Shown one piece after another: positions 8,485 to 16,191 of a stretch of 47,058 bases of DNA. Both the position numbers and the translations under genes were made by a program. Each line of letters starts with the position of its first letter. The stretch's first letter is position 1. Origin of the DNA: JAIEPT01 sp038217425 (lineage in GTDB: Bacteria > Planctomycetota > Planctomycetia > Gemmatales > Gemmataceae); NCBI GenBank assembly GCA_038217425.1, contig JBBQPM010000035.1, positions 1 to 47,058 on the forward strand, written 5' to 3'. The notes below the pieces were generated by a model, which saw only the letters and a program-made list of their open reading frames with translations, was not told where the DNA came from and did not search any database.

Positions 8485-10857
8485 TCACTTCCTCAAGAAC
8501 AACTCGCTCTGCACCACTTCGTGGATCAACGAACGAAACCCGTAACTGCGCAGCCGCGTTCGCTCCGCGATGGCTTCCAGGGCCGCGCGGTCGCCCCCCT
8601 CGATGCGGTGGCCCGTGGCGTACACCGCCAACTTGCTCGCCAGGCCGCGCACGATCGGCTCCGGCTCCGAGAGCAACAACTTCTTGTACTCGTTGATGTC
8701 CGCAAACTTTCGGCCGTCCGGCATCACATCCCCGGCATCGACCTTCAGGCCCAGCGCGATGCGGCGCGTCCCTTGCGACGTCTCGAGGTTCACCCAGTCC
8801 GCCTTCGCCTTGGGCAACGGCGTGATGCGGTAACGGTCGCGGTAGCCGCCGATGACGTCGAAGTTCTCCAGGGCGAATCCCGGCGGATCGATCTTGGCGT
8901 GGCACGAGGCGCACTCGGCTTGCGTGCGATGCTTGGCGAGCTGCTCGCGGATGGTGACGGCGCCGCGGATGTCGGGCTCCACCGCGGGGATGTTCGGGGG
9001 CGGCGGCGGGACCGTACGGCCCGCGATGCGGTCCATCACCCAGGCGCCGCGAACGACCGGCGACGTGTTGGTGCCGTTCGCGGTGACGCGCAGCACGCTC
9101 GCCTGCGTCAGCACGCCGCCGCGTCGCCATTCCGGTTTGAGTTCGACCTTGCGGAAATGTCCGCCTTCGACGCCCGGAATCGCGTAGAGCTTCGCCAAAC
9201 GGTCGTTGAGCATCGCCCAGTCGGAGTCGACGAATTCCAGCACGCTGCGGTCTTCCCGCAGAATCTTCTCGAAGAAGAGTTTCGTTTCCTTGAGGCTCGA
9301 CCATTGCAAGTAGTCGTCGAAGTCGGGATAAAGTCGGCGATCGGGAGTCGTGAATTCGATGTTCCGCAGCGCCAGCCATTGGCCGGTGAAGTGTTCGGTG
9401 AAGCGATCCGCCTTGGGGTCGCGCAACATTCGTTCGACCTCGGCACGCAGCACTTTCGGTTCGTGCAAGGCGCCGGCGACCGCGAGCTTCATGAGAAGCT
9501 CGTCGGGCATCGAACTCCACAGAAAGTACGAGAGCCGGGAGGCGAGGGCAATGTCGCTGAGCCGTTTCGCCGGCCCGGAGCCGACTTCCTCATGCGCCAG
9601 GAAGAGAAAGTGCGGCGAGCACAGGGCGGCCTTGTACGCGTATCGCATCGCCTGCTCGAACGTCTTGCCCGCATCGACGCGTTGTTTGACTTGGGCCACG
9701 AACGACGCGCGTTCCGCCTGGGGCACGGGTCGGCGGAAACAGCGAGGCAGAAATTCCGCGAGCAGCTTGTCAGCGTCGGCGAGCGTCGCGACGCCGTTGC
9801 CCAGGAGTCGGCGATGGCTGGTCGGCGGCCACGGGTCGGCAAGCGGGCCCTCGACTTCGATCCACTGCACCGCGAGCCAGGGGCCCGGCCGTTCGCCGAT
9901 CTTGCCGTCGTTGCGCCAGGCGTTGCCCAGGCCGACCGGGACCGGCTTGACGGTGCAGCCCCCCGTTTCGAAGCGGTCGTAGAACTCGATGACGGTCGGC
10001 ATCTCGGCCGGCACGTCGAAGTAGCTCACCAGATGCGACTTGTTCGAATTGGGGAAGAAGTTGCCGACATAGACCGCCATCGTCACCGGCTTGCCCTGAC
10101 TCTTGTGGGCGTAGGCCGAGATGCGGAAGCGGTATTTGCCCGGCTTGGAGTTCCATAGCTCGGCGACGGAGTAGGGCGTGTAGCCGTCGTGCTGCAAGAG
10201 GGCGGCGTCATCGGTCTCGCTGACGAAGCTGCCTCCCTTGATCGAGTTCTTCATGCTCTTGGTTTCTTTATAAATAAACTTTCGTATCTTCGAGTCGGGG
10301 CTGGGGCCGCGGATGATGGCGGCGTCGAGCGCCGCGTCCGCAGCGGCCAAGTATTGCTCGATGAGCACCGGCGACAGCGACAGGGCGGCATCGACGTTGT
10401 CGAATCCCTGCACCGACGCGTCCTCGGGGAGCAACGACGTCAAATCGACCTCGATGCCGAGCAAATCCTGGAGTGTGTGATTGTACTCGACGCGATTGAG
10501 CCGACGGATCGCCGCCCGGCCTTCGAGCGCCCGTCGTTTGGCCTCTGCGGTCTGGACCTGAGCTTCGATCCATTTCAGGACCGGCTCGATCTCGCCCGGC
10601 GCCGGTCGCGGCCGACTTTTGGGGGGCATCTCGCCGGACCGGATTCGCTCTGCCAAGTCGCTCCAGCGCTGCGACTCGGCGGGCGTCGCGAGATCGGGCT
10701 TGAGCGAATCGAGACGCAGATCGCCCTTCGCCTTCTTATCGCCGTGGCACTCCAGGCAATGTTTGACGAAGAAGGGACGCACAGTTTTGTCGTAACCCTC
10801 GTCGGCATGGAGGAAGCCGCAGGCGAGCACGACGCAGAGGGGAGCAAACGCTTTCAT
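8485..10857 (-). CDS. Planctomycete cytochrome c / DUF1587-DUF1592-DUF1588-DUF1585 protein
   Basis: 790 aa. Start chosen at ATG 10857, which opens a signal peptide (MKAFAPLCVVLACGFLHA) rather than the longer frame beginning at 10899. The N-terminal PSCyt1 domain has the haem motif CLECH (C34, C37, H38) and 'KGDLRLDS'. It is followed by DUF1587 (RLNRVEYNHTLQDLLG), a beta-rich middle, DUF1592 ('ASRLSYFLWSSMPDELL' region), DUF1588 with a second CASCH (C649, C652, H653) in the form CASCHAKIDPPGFALENFD, and a C-terminal DUF1585. Full length for the family. Expected to be periplasmic and redox active, and to work with the DUF1552 protein at 7655-6399. A family B palindrome follows the stop. Confidence 0.92.
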   Translation of the reverse strand: MKAFAPLCVVLACGFLHADEGYDKTVRPFFVKHCLECHGDKKAKGDLRLDSLKPDLATPAESQRWSDLAERIRSGEMPPKSRPRPAPGEIEPVLKWIEAQVQTAEAKRRALEGRAAIRRLNRVEYNHTLQDLLGIEVDLTSLLPEDASVQGFDNVDAALSLSPVLIEQYLAAADAALDAAIIRGPSPDSKIRKFIYKETKSMKNSIKGGSFVSETDDAALLQHDGYTPYSVAELWNSKPGKYRFRISAYAHKSQGKPVTMAVYVGNFFPNSNKSHLVSYFDVPAEMPTVIEFYDRFETGGCTVKPVPVGLGNAWRNDGKIGERPGPWLAVQWIEVEGPLADPWPPTSHRRLLGNGVATLADADKLLAEFLPRCFRRPVPQAERASFVAQVKQRVDAGKTFEQAMRYAYKAALCSPHFLFLAHEEVGSGPAKRLSDIALASRLSYFLWSSMPDELLMKLAVAGALHEPKVLRAEVERMLRDPKADRFTEHFTGQWLALRNIEFTTPDRRLYPDFDDYLQWSSLKETKLFFEKILREDRSVLEFVDSDWAMLNDRLAKLYAIPGVEGGHFRKVELKPEWRRGGVLTQASVLRVTANGTNTSPVVRGAWVMDRIAGRTVPPPPPNIPAVEPDIRGAVTIREQLAKHRTQAECASCHAKIDPPGFALENFDVIGGYRDRYRITPLPKAKADWVNLETSQGTRRIALGLKVDAGDVMPDGRKFADINEYKKLLLSEPEPIVRGLASKLAVYATGHRIEGGDRAALEAIAERTRLRSYGFRSLIHEVVQSELFLRK

Positions 10858-10936
10858 CGCGTATCTCGGGGACAAATCGCTGGAAATTCTGTCCGTCATT
10901 TTAGCGGCCGGTCACGGAAATGTGGGTAGTGTTTCG

Positions 10937-11158
10937 TCACGAACCTGGCGGCTCGAGCGGGCTAAGAAACCGCTGATAGAGCTTATTGTTCTTGCTGAGA
11001 ACGTATTCCGCCGCACGCTGAAATTGATCGTCCGGTTTCTCGAGGAGCTGATCGACGCGCCGGCGCAAGAACTCTTCAGGCGTGAGGCCGGACTGCTCGG
11101 CCCAGGCGTTTAATACGGCGAGACGTTCTTCAGATATCGGAATTGAAATCGTCGTCAT
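10937..11158 (-). CDS. Ribbon-helix-helix antitoxin-like protein without visible toxin
   Basis: 73 aa, starting at ATG 11158 behind GAGGT with a 7-nt gap. The N-terminal beta-strand MTTISIPISEERLAVLNAWA followed by SGLTPEEFLRRRVDQLLEKP is typical of RHH DNA-binding antitoxins. The C-terminal EYVLSKNNKLYQRFL tail resembles antitoxins I associate with Doc/Fic-type toxins. No toxin reading frame follows: the next minus-strand gene (DUF1592 type) starts 79 nt downstream. So it is either an orphan or solitary regulator, or its toxin has been lost. The identification is from motif shape only. Confidence 0.65.
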   Translation of the reverse strand: MTTISIPISEERLAVLNAWAEQSGLTPEEFLRRRVDQLLEKPDDQFQRAAEYVLSKNNKLYQRFLSPLEPPGS

Positions 11159-11212
11159 GTGCCTACCTCGGTCCCCTGCCGTCATTTATACCGCGAGCGG
11201 GGAACATTAATA

Positions 11213-11339
11213 CTCTCGTTCCCGGGCTCTGCCCGGGAACGCACTGCCCGGAGGCTCTGCCTCGCATTTGCGTGCTGGCTAGAAATGGAATGGCTTTGCG
11301 TGGGATATTGGTCTGCGAGGCAGAGCCCGGGAACGAGAG
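11213..11339. repeat. Palindromic repeat family C
   Basis: Outer perfect 21-nt arms (11213-11233 and 11319-11339, core CGTTCCCGGGCTCTGCC). A second internal match, TGCGAGGCAGAGCC at 11313-11326, can pair with GGCTCTGCCTCGCA at 11253-11266, so two alternative stem-loops are possible. The element fills much of the 420-nt gap between the RHH gene and the YidB-like gene. Small open frames here are by-products of the repeat. Confidence 0.82.
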
Positions 11340-11447
11340 CGTCATTCTCCGCCGCGTGCAGTATATCGTTGTTTTTCCAAGGTAGGTCCCCGGTGTAAAA
11401 CCCGCGCGCAAGTTCGGGCGCACTCTACGTTTCCCCCGGCCAAGGAG

Positions 11448-11542
11448 ACCGGCGAGGCGGCGTTCAGAAGGCGACTCGCGATCTGTCAAAACCATGGGGA
11501 TGGTTCGCTCCCGCGGGAAACCCTGAACGCCGCCACGCCGGT
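11448..11542. repeat. Palindromic repeat family D
   Basis: Arms of 20 nt at 11448-11467 and 11523-11542 with one mismatch, core GAGGCGGCGTTCAG against CTGAACGCCGCCAC, around a 55-nt spacer. It lies 38 nt downstream of the stop of the YidB-like gene (minus strand). The rest of the 11340-11447 stretch holds nothing I recognise. Confidence 0.7.
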
Positions 11543-11579
11543 TCCTCCTTCACTTCCCAAAACGCCACCTCAAGATCCT

Positions 11580-11981
11580 TCACACCTTCCCTTTGAGCAT
11601 CTCCAGCGCCTGATTCACCATGCCCTCGGGCGGTACGTCGCCGGTCGGCGTCAGCTTGTCGACGATCTTGGGGAGCATCCCCGCCACCTGTTCCGCCGCC
11701 GCCTTCGGGTCGATGCCGAGCTTCTCGGCAATCGCCTTGACCTGCTCGGAGCCGAGGATTTTCTCGAGCTGGGAACCGGAGACGTCTTGATTCTTGCCCA
11801 GGCCGATCCAGGAGTTGACGGTATCGCCCATGCCGGACTGTTTGAATTTTTCCACCAGACCCCCCAGACCGCCTTGTTGCTGAATGACGGATTGGATGGC
11901 GCCGAAAACGCCGGCCGACTTGTCTTTATCGCCGCCGCCGTTCATTCCGGTCATGTTCTTGAAGGAATCCATGAGTGACAT
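11580..11981 (-). CDS. YidB/DUF937-like protein
   Basis: 133 aa from ATG 11981; GAGGT sits 6 nt upstream of this codon, whereas the in-frame ATG at 11987 directly abuts it and is unlikely. The sequence matches the YidB family pattern: a Gly/Gln-rich N-terminal half (VFGAIQSVIQQQGGLGGLVEK), 'FKQSGMGDTVNSWIGLGKNQ', then a helical half with the recurring 'LGIDPKAAAEQVAGMLPKIVD' and the proline-glycine turn TGDVPPEG. Soluble, no signal peptide. The role of YidB proteins is not established. The gene stands alone, divergent from the lipoprotein gene at 12168. Confidence 0.82.
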   Translation of the reverse strand: MSLMDSFKNMTGMNGGGDKDKSAGVFGAIQSVIQQQGGLGGLVEKFKQSGMGDTVNSWIGLGKNQDVSGSQLEKILGSEQVKAIAEKLGIDPKAAAEQVAGMLPKIVDKLTPTGDVPPEGMVNQALEMLKGKV

Positions 11982-12078
11982 GTCCATACCTCGATGTGGA
12001 TTGGGGAAAAGAATATACGCTCATTTTACGGCTTTGGCCCCGGCGAAAGAAAGAAGATTCCGCAAACCGGGCGAGCCA

Positions 12079-12107
12079 TTCCCTTCCCGATGTCCAGTTC
12101 CTACAAT
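12079..12107 (+). promoter_or_regulatory. Possible sigma70-type promoter for the lipoprotein gene
   Basis: TACAAT at 12102-12107 (5 of 6 consensus) with TTCCCT at 12079-12084 and a 17-nt spacer; about 60 nt before the start codon. The -35 match is weak. Confidence 0.4.
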
Positions 12108-12167
12108 CCTTTTATTCACGACGGAACTTTGAGCGATCCGGCTCCCGGCCGATCCAAGGAGATAGTT

Positions 12168-12698
12168 ATGACGAGGAGTTGGTTGATGTGTTGGACCTTG
12201 GCCCTCCTGGCGGGAATTACGGGCTGCAAGGGAGACGAACGGGAAGAGATCCTCGTCAATCTCACCAATGAGATCAAAGCGAGCCGAACGACCATCGGAG
12301 ACATTCGCACCGAACTTGAAGAAGCCGCCAAGGGAAAAGACGGCAAACTCAACACCGACAGCGTCAAGAAAGTGAAAGACTTGATCCAGAAGCTCAAGGG
12401 CGACGACAAGGGTAACGAGAATCGCGAGAGCTTCGTCTCGAAGATCGTCGCGCAATCCTCCAAGTCGCAGAAATTCGCTCAGAAGAAGAGTGAAGAGGAC
12501 AAGGACGAGTTCGCCAAGCGCAACAAGAAGAACCTCGACGACCTGTCGCGCGAGATCGGCGAACTGTCCGAGGAAGGCTTGAAACTCAAGGAAGCGCTTC
12601 AGAAGATCCGTGAAATGGATCCAGGCGTCGCCCGAGAGATCGAGGAAGACCTGCGCGACCTCATGGGCCGACTGGAACTGATCGGCCAGCGTAAATGA
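12168..12698 (+). CDS. Lipoprotein with long coiled coil
   Basis: 176 aa. ATG 12168 has AGGAG 6 nt upstream; the longer open frame from 11994 has no such site. The N-terminus MTRSWLMCWTLALLAGITGC is a lipoprotein signal with the modified cysteine at residue 20. The remainder is almost entirely charged and helical (KKVKDLIQKLKGDD, EIGELSEEGLKLKEALQKIR), indicating a periplasmic coiled coil anchored to a membrane. I know no named family for it. It lies upstream of the response regulator gene, separated by 122 nt, on the same strand; whether they share a transcript is uncertain. Confidence 0.75.
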   Translation: MTRSWLMCWTLALLAGITGCKGDEREEILVNLTNEIKASRTTIGDIRTELEEAAKGKDGKLNTDSVKKVKDLIQKLKGDDKGNENRESFVSKIVAQSSKSQKFAQKKSEEDKDEFAKRNKKNLDDLSREIGELSEEGLKLKEALQKIREMDPGVAREIEEDLRDLMGRLELIGQRK

Positions 12699-12820
12699 CG
12701 TTGCCGCCCATTCTGCTTGACGCTGCCCAGGCGTCGTGAAAGAATGAAGGTCGCGAACGTCTTTACTTCAGTGGGCGACGCGATTGCTGCCGTTACCTCT
12801 CCCCCCCGAGGGTTCGGGTC

Positions 12821-13708
12821 ATGCGAAAGGCTTTGGTCGTCGAGGACGAGAAGGAACTGGGCATGCTCCTGGGCGAGCATCTGCGTCGCTGGGGCTACGA
12901 ACCGACGGTCCTCAACGAAGGCAAGAACGTCATTTCCTGGGTGCGCCAGCATCGCCCCGTCGTCGTTCTCCTGGACCTCATGCTCCCCGATATCGACGGC
13001 TACACGCTTTCGGAAACGCTCAAGCTCAACCGCGAAACCAATCTCATTCCCATCGTCATGGTGACCGCGCTCAATCATCAAGAGGAGCGCATTCGCGGCC
13101 TCGAGGTCGGCGCCAATCGCTACCTCACCAAGCCCTTCTCCTCCGAAGATCTCAAGCGGGCCGTCCAGGAAGCCGTCGCCTGGCAAGAAGATCTGCAAAA
13201 GAACGGCACCCACGGCGAAATTTGTTTCCGCCTGCAGAGCGATCCGCATCTCCTGGAAGAACTCAATCACCTGCTCGGTTCGCTCTTTCTCTACTCGGGT
13301 TTGACGCAACAGCAGGCGCGGCAGCTCACGACGGCAGTGCGCGAACTCGGGACCAATGCCATCGAGTGGGGCCATCAGAAGCAATCCGATCGCATCGTCA
13401 CGGTGCATTACAAGATCGACGCGGACAAGGTCACGATCGCGATCCGCGACACGGGCCCCGGCTTCGATCCGGCCAATTTGCCGCACGCCGCCCAGTCGGA
13501 AGATCCGGTCGCTCATCTCATGGTGCGCGAAGCCCTGGGGATCCGCGACGGCGGGTTCGGCATCTTGATGTCCCGCGGCCTGGTCGACGAGATGGCGTAC
13601 AACGAATCGGGCAATGAAGTGCGCCTGGTCAAATACTTCTCGCCGCGCGAGGCGCTGGCAAGCGAAACGTACCAGCCGATTTGTACGCCGGCCGGCGCCC
13701 AGAATTAG
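12821..13708 (+). CDS. Response regulator fused to an anti-sigma-factor-type histidine-kinase-like ATPase
   Basis: 295 aa. The receiver domain (1-120) has the acidic pocket E8/D9, phosphorylatable D52 in LLDLMLP, T82 and K104 in LTKPF. After a linker, the second half (about 150-275) is a HATPase_c_2 domain like RsbW/SpoIIAB: N-box ELGTNAIEWGH, ATP-lid motifs DTGPGF and GGFGILMSRGLVDE. There is no histidine phosphotransfer region, so it is not a kinase of the hybrid type. Phosphorylation may switch a partner-binding or serine-kinase activity. No anti-sigma antagonist gene is adjacent. The stop overlaps the stop of the convergent DUF188 gene by 4 nt. Confidence 0.88.
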   Translation: MRKALVVEDEKELGMLLGEHLRRWGYEPTVLNEGKNVISWVRQHRPVVVLLDLMLPDIDGYTLSETLKLNRETNLIPIVMVTALNHQEERIRGLEVGANRYLTKPFSSEDLKRAVQEAVAWQEDLQKNGTHGEICFRLQSDPHLLEELNHLLGSLFLYSGLTQQQARQLTTAVRELGTNAIEWGHQKQSDRIVTVHYKIDADKVTIAIRDTGPGFDPANLPHAAQSEDPVAHLMVREALGIRDGGFGILMSRGLVDEMAYNESGNEVRLVKYFSPREALASETYQPICTPAGAQN

Positions 13709-14169
13709 CCCTTCGCCTCCGGATGCGCGCGCCGAACCGCGTTGATCGCCTCATCCAGTTTCGATAAGAACCGCGACCGATCCTTGGGCGTCATCGGCGC
13801 CGGGCCTCCGGTGTGCAGGCCCGATTGTCGCATGTGCTCGCGCAGCTCGCGCGTGGCCAGGGCGTCGCCGATGTCGTCCTCGGTCCACGCACTCCCCTTG
13901 TGCCCCAGCGCGATCGCTCCTTTTTCCAGACAGCGTGCGGCCAGCGGAATGTCGGCGGTCACCACGATATCGCCCGGCCCCGCCTCCTCCGCGATCCAGT
14001 CGTCCGCCGTCCCGAAGCCGGGACGAACGACCAACTCCACGAGCGGACTGGCGGGCACATGCAGCGTGGCGTTGGCGACGACCACGACGCGCATCTGGTA
14101 ACGCTCCGCGACGCGGTAGGCTTCGCTCTTGACCGGGCACGCATCCGCATCGAGATACAGCGTTCGCAC
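13705..14169 (-). CDS. YaiI/YqxD family protein (DUF188)
   Basis: 154 aa from GTG 14169, chosen because AGGAG lies 6 nt upstream and the protein then begins V-RTLYLDADACPVK, where the family normally starts. The longer frame to 14217 has no ribosome site. Conserved parts seen: the acidic N-terminal DADACP motif, VVVVANATL, the 'GFGTADDWIAEEAGPGDIVVTADIPLA' stretch, and 'LGHKGSAWTEDDIG'. The fold is PIN-like, which suggests a nuclease, but no activity is established. Length is normal for the family. The 3' end meets the response regulator gene tail to tail. Confidence 0.92.
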   Translation of the reverse strand: MRTLYLDADACPVKSEAYRVAERYQMRVVVVANATLHVPASPLVELVVRPGFGTADDWIAEEAGPGDIVVTADIPLAARCLEKGAIALGHKGSAWTEDDIGDALATRELREHMRQSGLHTGGPAPMTPKDRSRFLSKLDEAINAVRRAHPEAKG

Positions 14170-14256
14170 GAGTTGCTCCTGTGAGGATCGTTCTTCCCAT
14201 TGAGTATAGCGGGTCATAGGTTAGTCCGCAGACCACTTCGCCCGGGAGATGCCAAC

Positions 14257-15138
14257 ATGAATCGTCGCGTCTTTATGCAAACGTCGCTCGCCGTCGGCGC
14301 GGTCGCGGGGAGCGCGAGCGCCATCGAACCGATTCGCCGCACCGGTCGGCCGCAGATGAAGCTGAGCCTGGCCGCGTATTCGCTGCGGCAGCTTCTGGAC
14401 CTCAAGCAACCCAAGCCGGCGATGACGCTGCTGGACTTCATCGACCACGCCGCCGGCCTGCCGTTCGACGCCGTCGAACTGACCGGCTATTACTTTGCGG
14501 AGACCACGAACGCGTACCTCGCCGCCCTCAAAGGCCGATCGACGCGTCTGGGGATGGACATTTCCGGCACCGCAATCCGCAGCGATTTTTGTTTGGCGAA
14601 CGAAGATGCGCGGAAGGCGCAGGTCGATCACGTCAAGCGCTGGACGGAGATCACGTCGCGTCTGGGGGGCAAGACGATGCGCATCTTCGCGGGCGCCATC
14701 CCGACCGGCAGCACGGAGGCGCAAGCCCGCACGCGCTGCATCGACGCCATTCAGGAAGCATGCGACCACGCGGCCCAGTTCGGCGTCATTCTCGCCCTGG
14801 AAAACCACGGCGGCATCACGGCGACCGCCGAGGGAACGTTGGCGATCGTGCAGGGGGTGAAGAGCGAGTGGTTCGGCGTCAATCTCGACACCGGTAACTT
14901 CCATACGGAAGATCCCTACACCGACCTCGAACGTCTGGCGCCGTACGCCGTCGTGGTGCAGATGAAGACGGAGATTCGCAGGCCCGGACAGAAGCCGGAA
15001 GAGGCGAATCTCAAGCGCAAGTTCGAGATGTTGCGGAAGCTCAACTATCGCGGCTACATCGTGCTGGAGTATGAAGCCGCCGAGGATCCGAAGGTGGCGA
15101 TCCCGCGCTACGCCCGGCAGCTGCGCGAGTTGCTGTAG
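14257..15138 (+). CDS. Tat-exported sugar phosphate isomerase/epimerase-like TIM-barrel protein
   Basis: 293 aa. Start at ATG 14257 with GGAG about 9 nt upstream; N-terminus MNRRVFMQTSLAVGAVAGSA is a Tat-type signal. The body is of the xylose-isomerase-like AP-endonuclease-2 fold: MKLSLAAYSLRQLL (first strand), FDAVELTGYYF, 'VILALENHGGITATAEG' with the metal-ligand region ALENHG, FGVNLDTGNFHTEDPY, and a C-terminal GYIVLEYEAAEDP whose glutamate is a likely metal ligand. Exported members of this family are greatly expanded in Planctomycetes. Substrate unknown. A perfect 29-nt-arm hairpin follows 27 nt after the stop. Confidence 0.9.
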   Translation: MNRRVFMQTSLAVGAVAGSASAIEPIRRTGRPQMKLSLAAYSLRQLLDLKQPKPAMTLLDFIDHAAGLPFDAVELTGYYFAETTNAYLAALKGRSTRLGMDISGTAIRSDFCLANEDARKAQVDHVKRWTEITSRLGGKTMRIFAGAIPTGSTEAQARTRCIDAIQEACDHAAQFGVILALENHGGITATAEGTLAIVQGVKSEWFGVNLDTGNFHTEDPYTDLERLAPYAVVVQMKTEIRRPGQKPEEANLKRKFEMLRKLNYRGYIVLEYEAAEDPKVAIPRYARQLRELL

Positions 15139-15165
15139 GCGTTCGGGGAAGCGCCAACGGATTTT

Positions 15166-15252
15166 GGCGAGCCAGGTTGCGTTAGCGCCTGGAGGATAGT
15201 GGTTCGTCCGGGTACTACGGATTCTCCAGGCGCTAACGCAACCTGGCTCGCC
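15166..15252. repeat. Palindromic repeat family E
   Basis: Perfect 29-nt arms at 15166-15194 and 15224-15252 with a 29-nt loop; core GCGAGCCAGGTTGCGTTAGC. It lies between the isomerase gene and a lower-GC hypothetical gene. One copy seen in the window. Confidence 0.92.
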
Positions 15253-15318
15253 GGGTGCTAAAATCGATCGGCGCACCCGCGTTCGCCGGTTTGGTTGTCG
15301 GAAAGCGATGGCCCGAAC

Positions 15319-15864
15319 ATGCCAGGCAATGCTGTTACCGAGGAGCTCATTCAAAGGAAGCTGCGCTATGAGATGGCTGACGCGAATGTCATCGATGAGT
15401 ACTGGTTTTCAGTAACGAAAGCGGGCAACATTTGCGTTCACTACGAGGGTGCCGGTGCTGTGCGAGACCTGTGGTTTTCGCCCGAGGCACTCGAATCGGC
15501 AAAGAGGCATATTGTCCTCAGCCAAGGCTACGCGTCAACCACAGATTCGTACGAACTTCCGAGTCTCATCACGACGGACCTGCCCTCCTTTCTTTTCAGC
15601 CGTGAGGTTTTTGGCTCGCTGAAAAACAAGGGAACGGCGGATTTCACGTTCGAGTGGTCGAACGAAGTCAGCAGGGTATCCGTCAAGGGGACAGGGCAAT
15701 CAGCTATCATGGTCGAAGGCAGAAAAATTGTATTGCCCGTTCTGCATTGCGCTGGCAATCTTTATGAATGCGAATTGTCGGTCATCGACGACGAAAACTG
15801 GCCGATCATTATCAAACACCACGAGCAAGACGGGCTTTATTGGAAGATCGTTGAATTCTTCTGA
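15319..15864 (+). CDS. Hypothetical protein, low GC
   Basis: 181 aa from ATG 15319; an in-frame TTG at 15295 could extend it by 8 residues. Neither has a clear Shine-Dalgarno. The protein shows ordinary composition with aromatic-rich strands (NVIDEYWFSVTKAGNICVHYEG, here split; GLYWKIVEFF at the C-terminus) and no signal peptide, membrane span or motif I can name. Base composition near 50 percent GC contrasts with the neighbours. Like the hypothetical gene at 7793-8284, it lies beside a long palindrome, which suggests acquisition. The composition and length make it a likely real gene. Confidence 0.55.
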   Translation: MPGNAVTEELIQRKLRYEMADANVIDEYWFSVTKAGNICVHYEGAGAVRDLWFSPEALESAKRHIVLSQGYASTTDSYELPSLITTDLPSFLFSREVFGSLKNKGTADFTFEWSNEVSRVSVKGTGQSAIMVEGRKIVLPVLHCAGNLYECELSVIDDENWPIIIKHHEQDGLYWKIVEFF

Positions 15865-15965
15865 GAGCGGCCGCCGGCGAACAAGACGCGGCACCTGATC
15901 GGGGCGGCATTTCTTGTTTTCCGAGTTCGCTGCGCGCGAGCGACCCCGGCAGGTAAGTTTGGTCG

Positions 15966-16124
15966 TTAGGTCTGTCGCTTCATTTGTTCGTAGTCGTCGT
16001 AGTCTGACATTTTCGGATCGTCCCAGATCTTGGCGAACGCGAGATCCATGGCGCGATAAGCATCCCTTGGGTCGATCTCCGAGTCGTCGTAATCTTGAAG
16101 TTGGTTCGGCTTTGGTTCGGACAT
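15966..16124 (-). CDS. Small acidic hypothetical protein
   Basis: 52 aa from ATG 16124 (MSEPKPNQLQDYDDSEIDPR). Strongly acidic with many Asp/Tyr pairs (MSDYDDYEQMKRQT at the C-terminus). No Shine-Dalgarno. No family recognised. The frame continues upstream to 16193 but that part overlaps the start of the divergent PQQ gene. It could be a genuine micro-protein; the biased, non-random amino-acid content is the only support. Confidence 0.4.
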   Translation of the reverse strand: MSEPKPNQLQDYDDSEIDPRDAYRAMDLAFAKIWDDPKMSDYDDYEQMKRQT

Positions 16125-16191
16125 GTGGATGGCCCTATAGTATGTTGCTATGAGATTGTACCGAAACCGTACGAAACGGGAGAAACGACTC

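Noticed and set aside
8521..10158. 545-codon open frame opposite the DUF1592-type gene
   Set aside because: Antisense shadow; no ribosome site or recognisable domain.
11143..11495. Short reading frames in the family C palindrome
   Set aside because: Frames on both strands arise from the inverted repeat itself.
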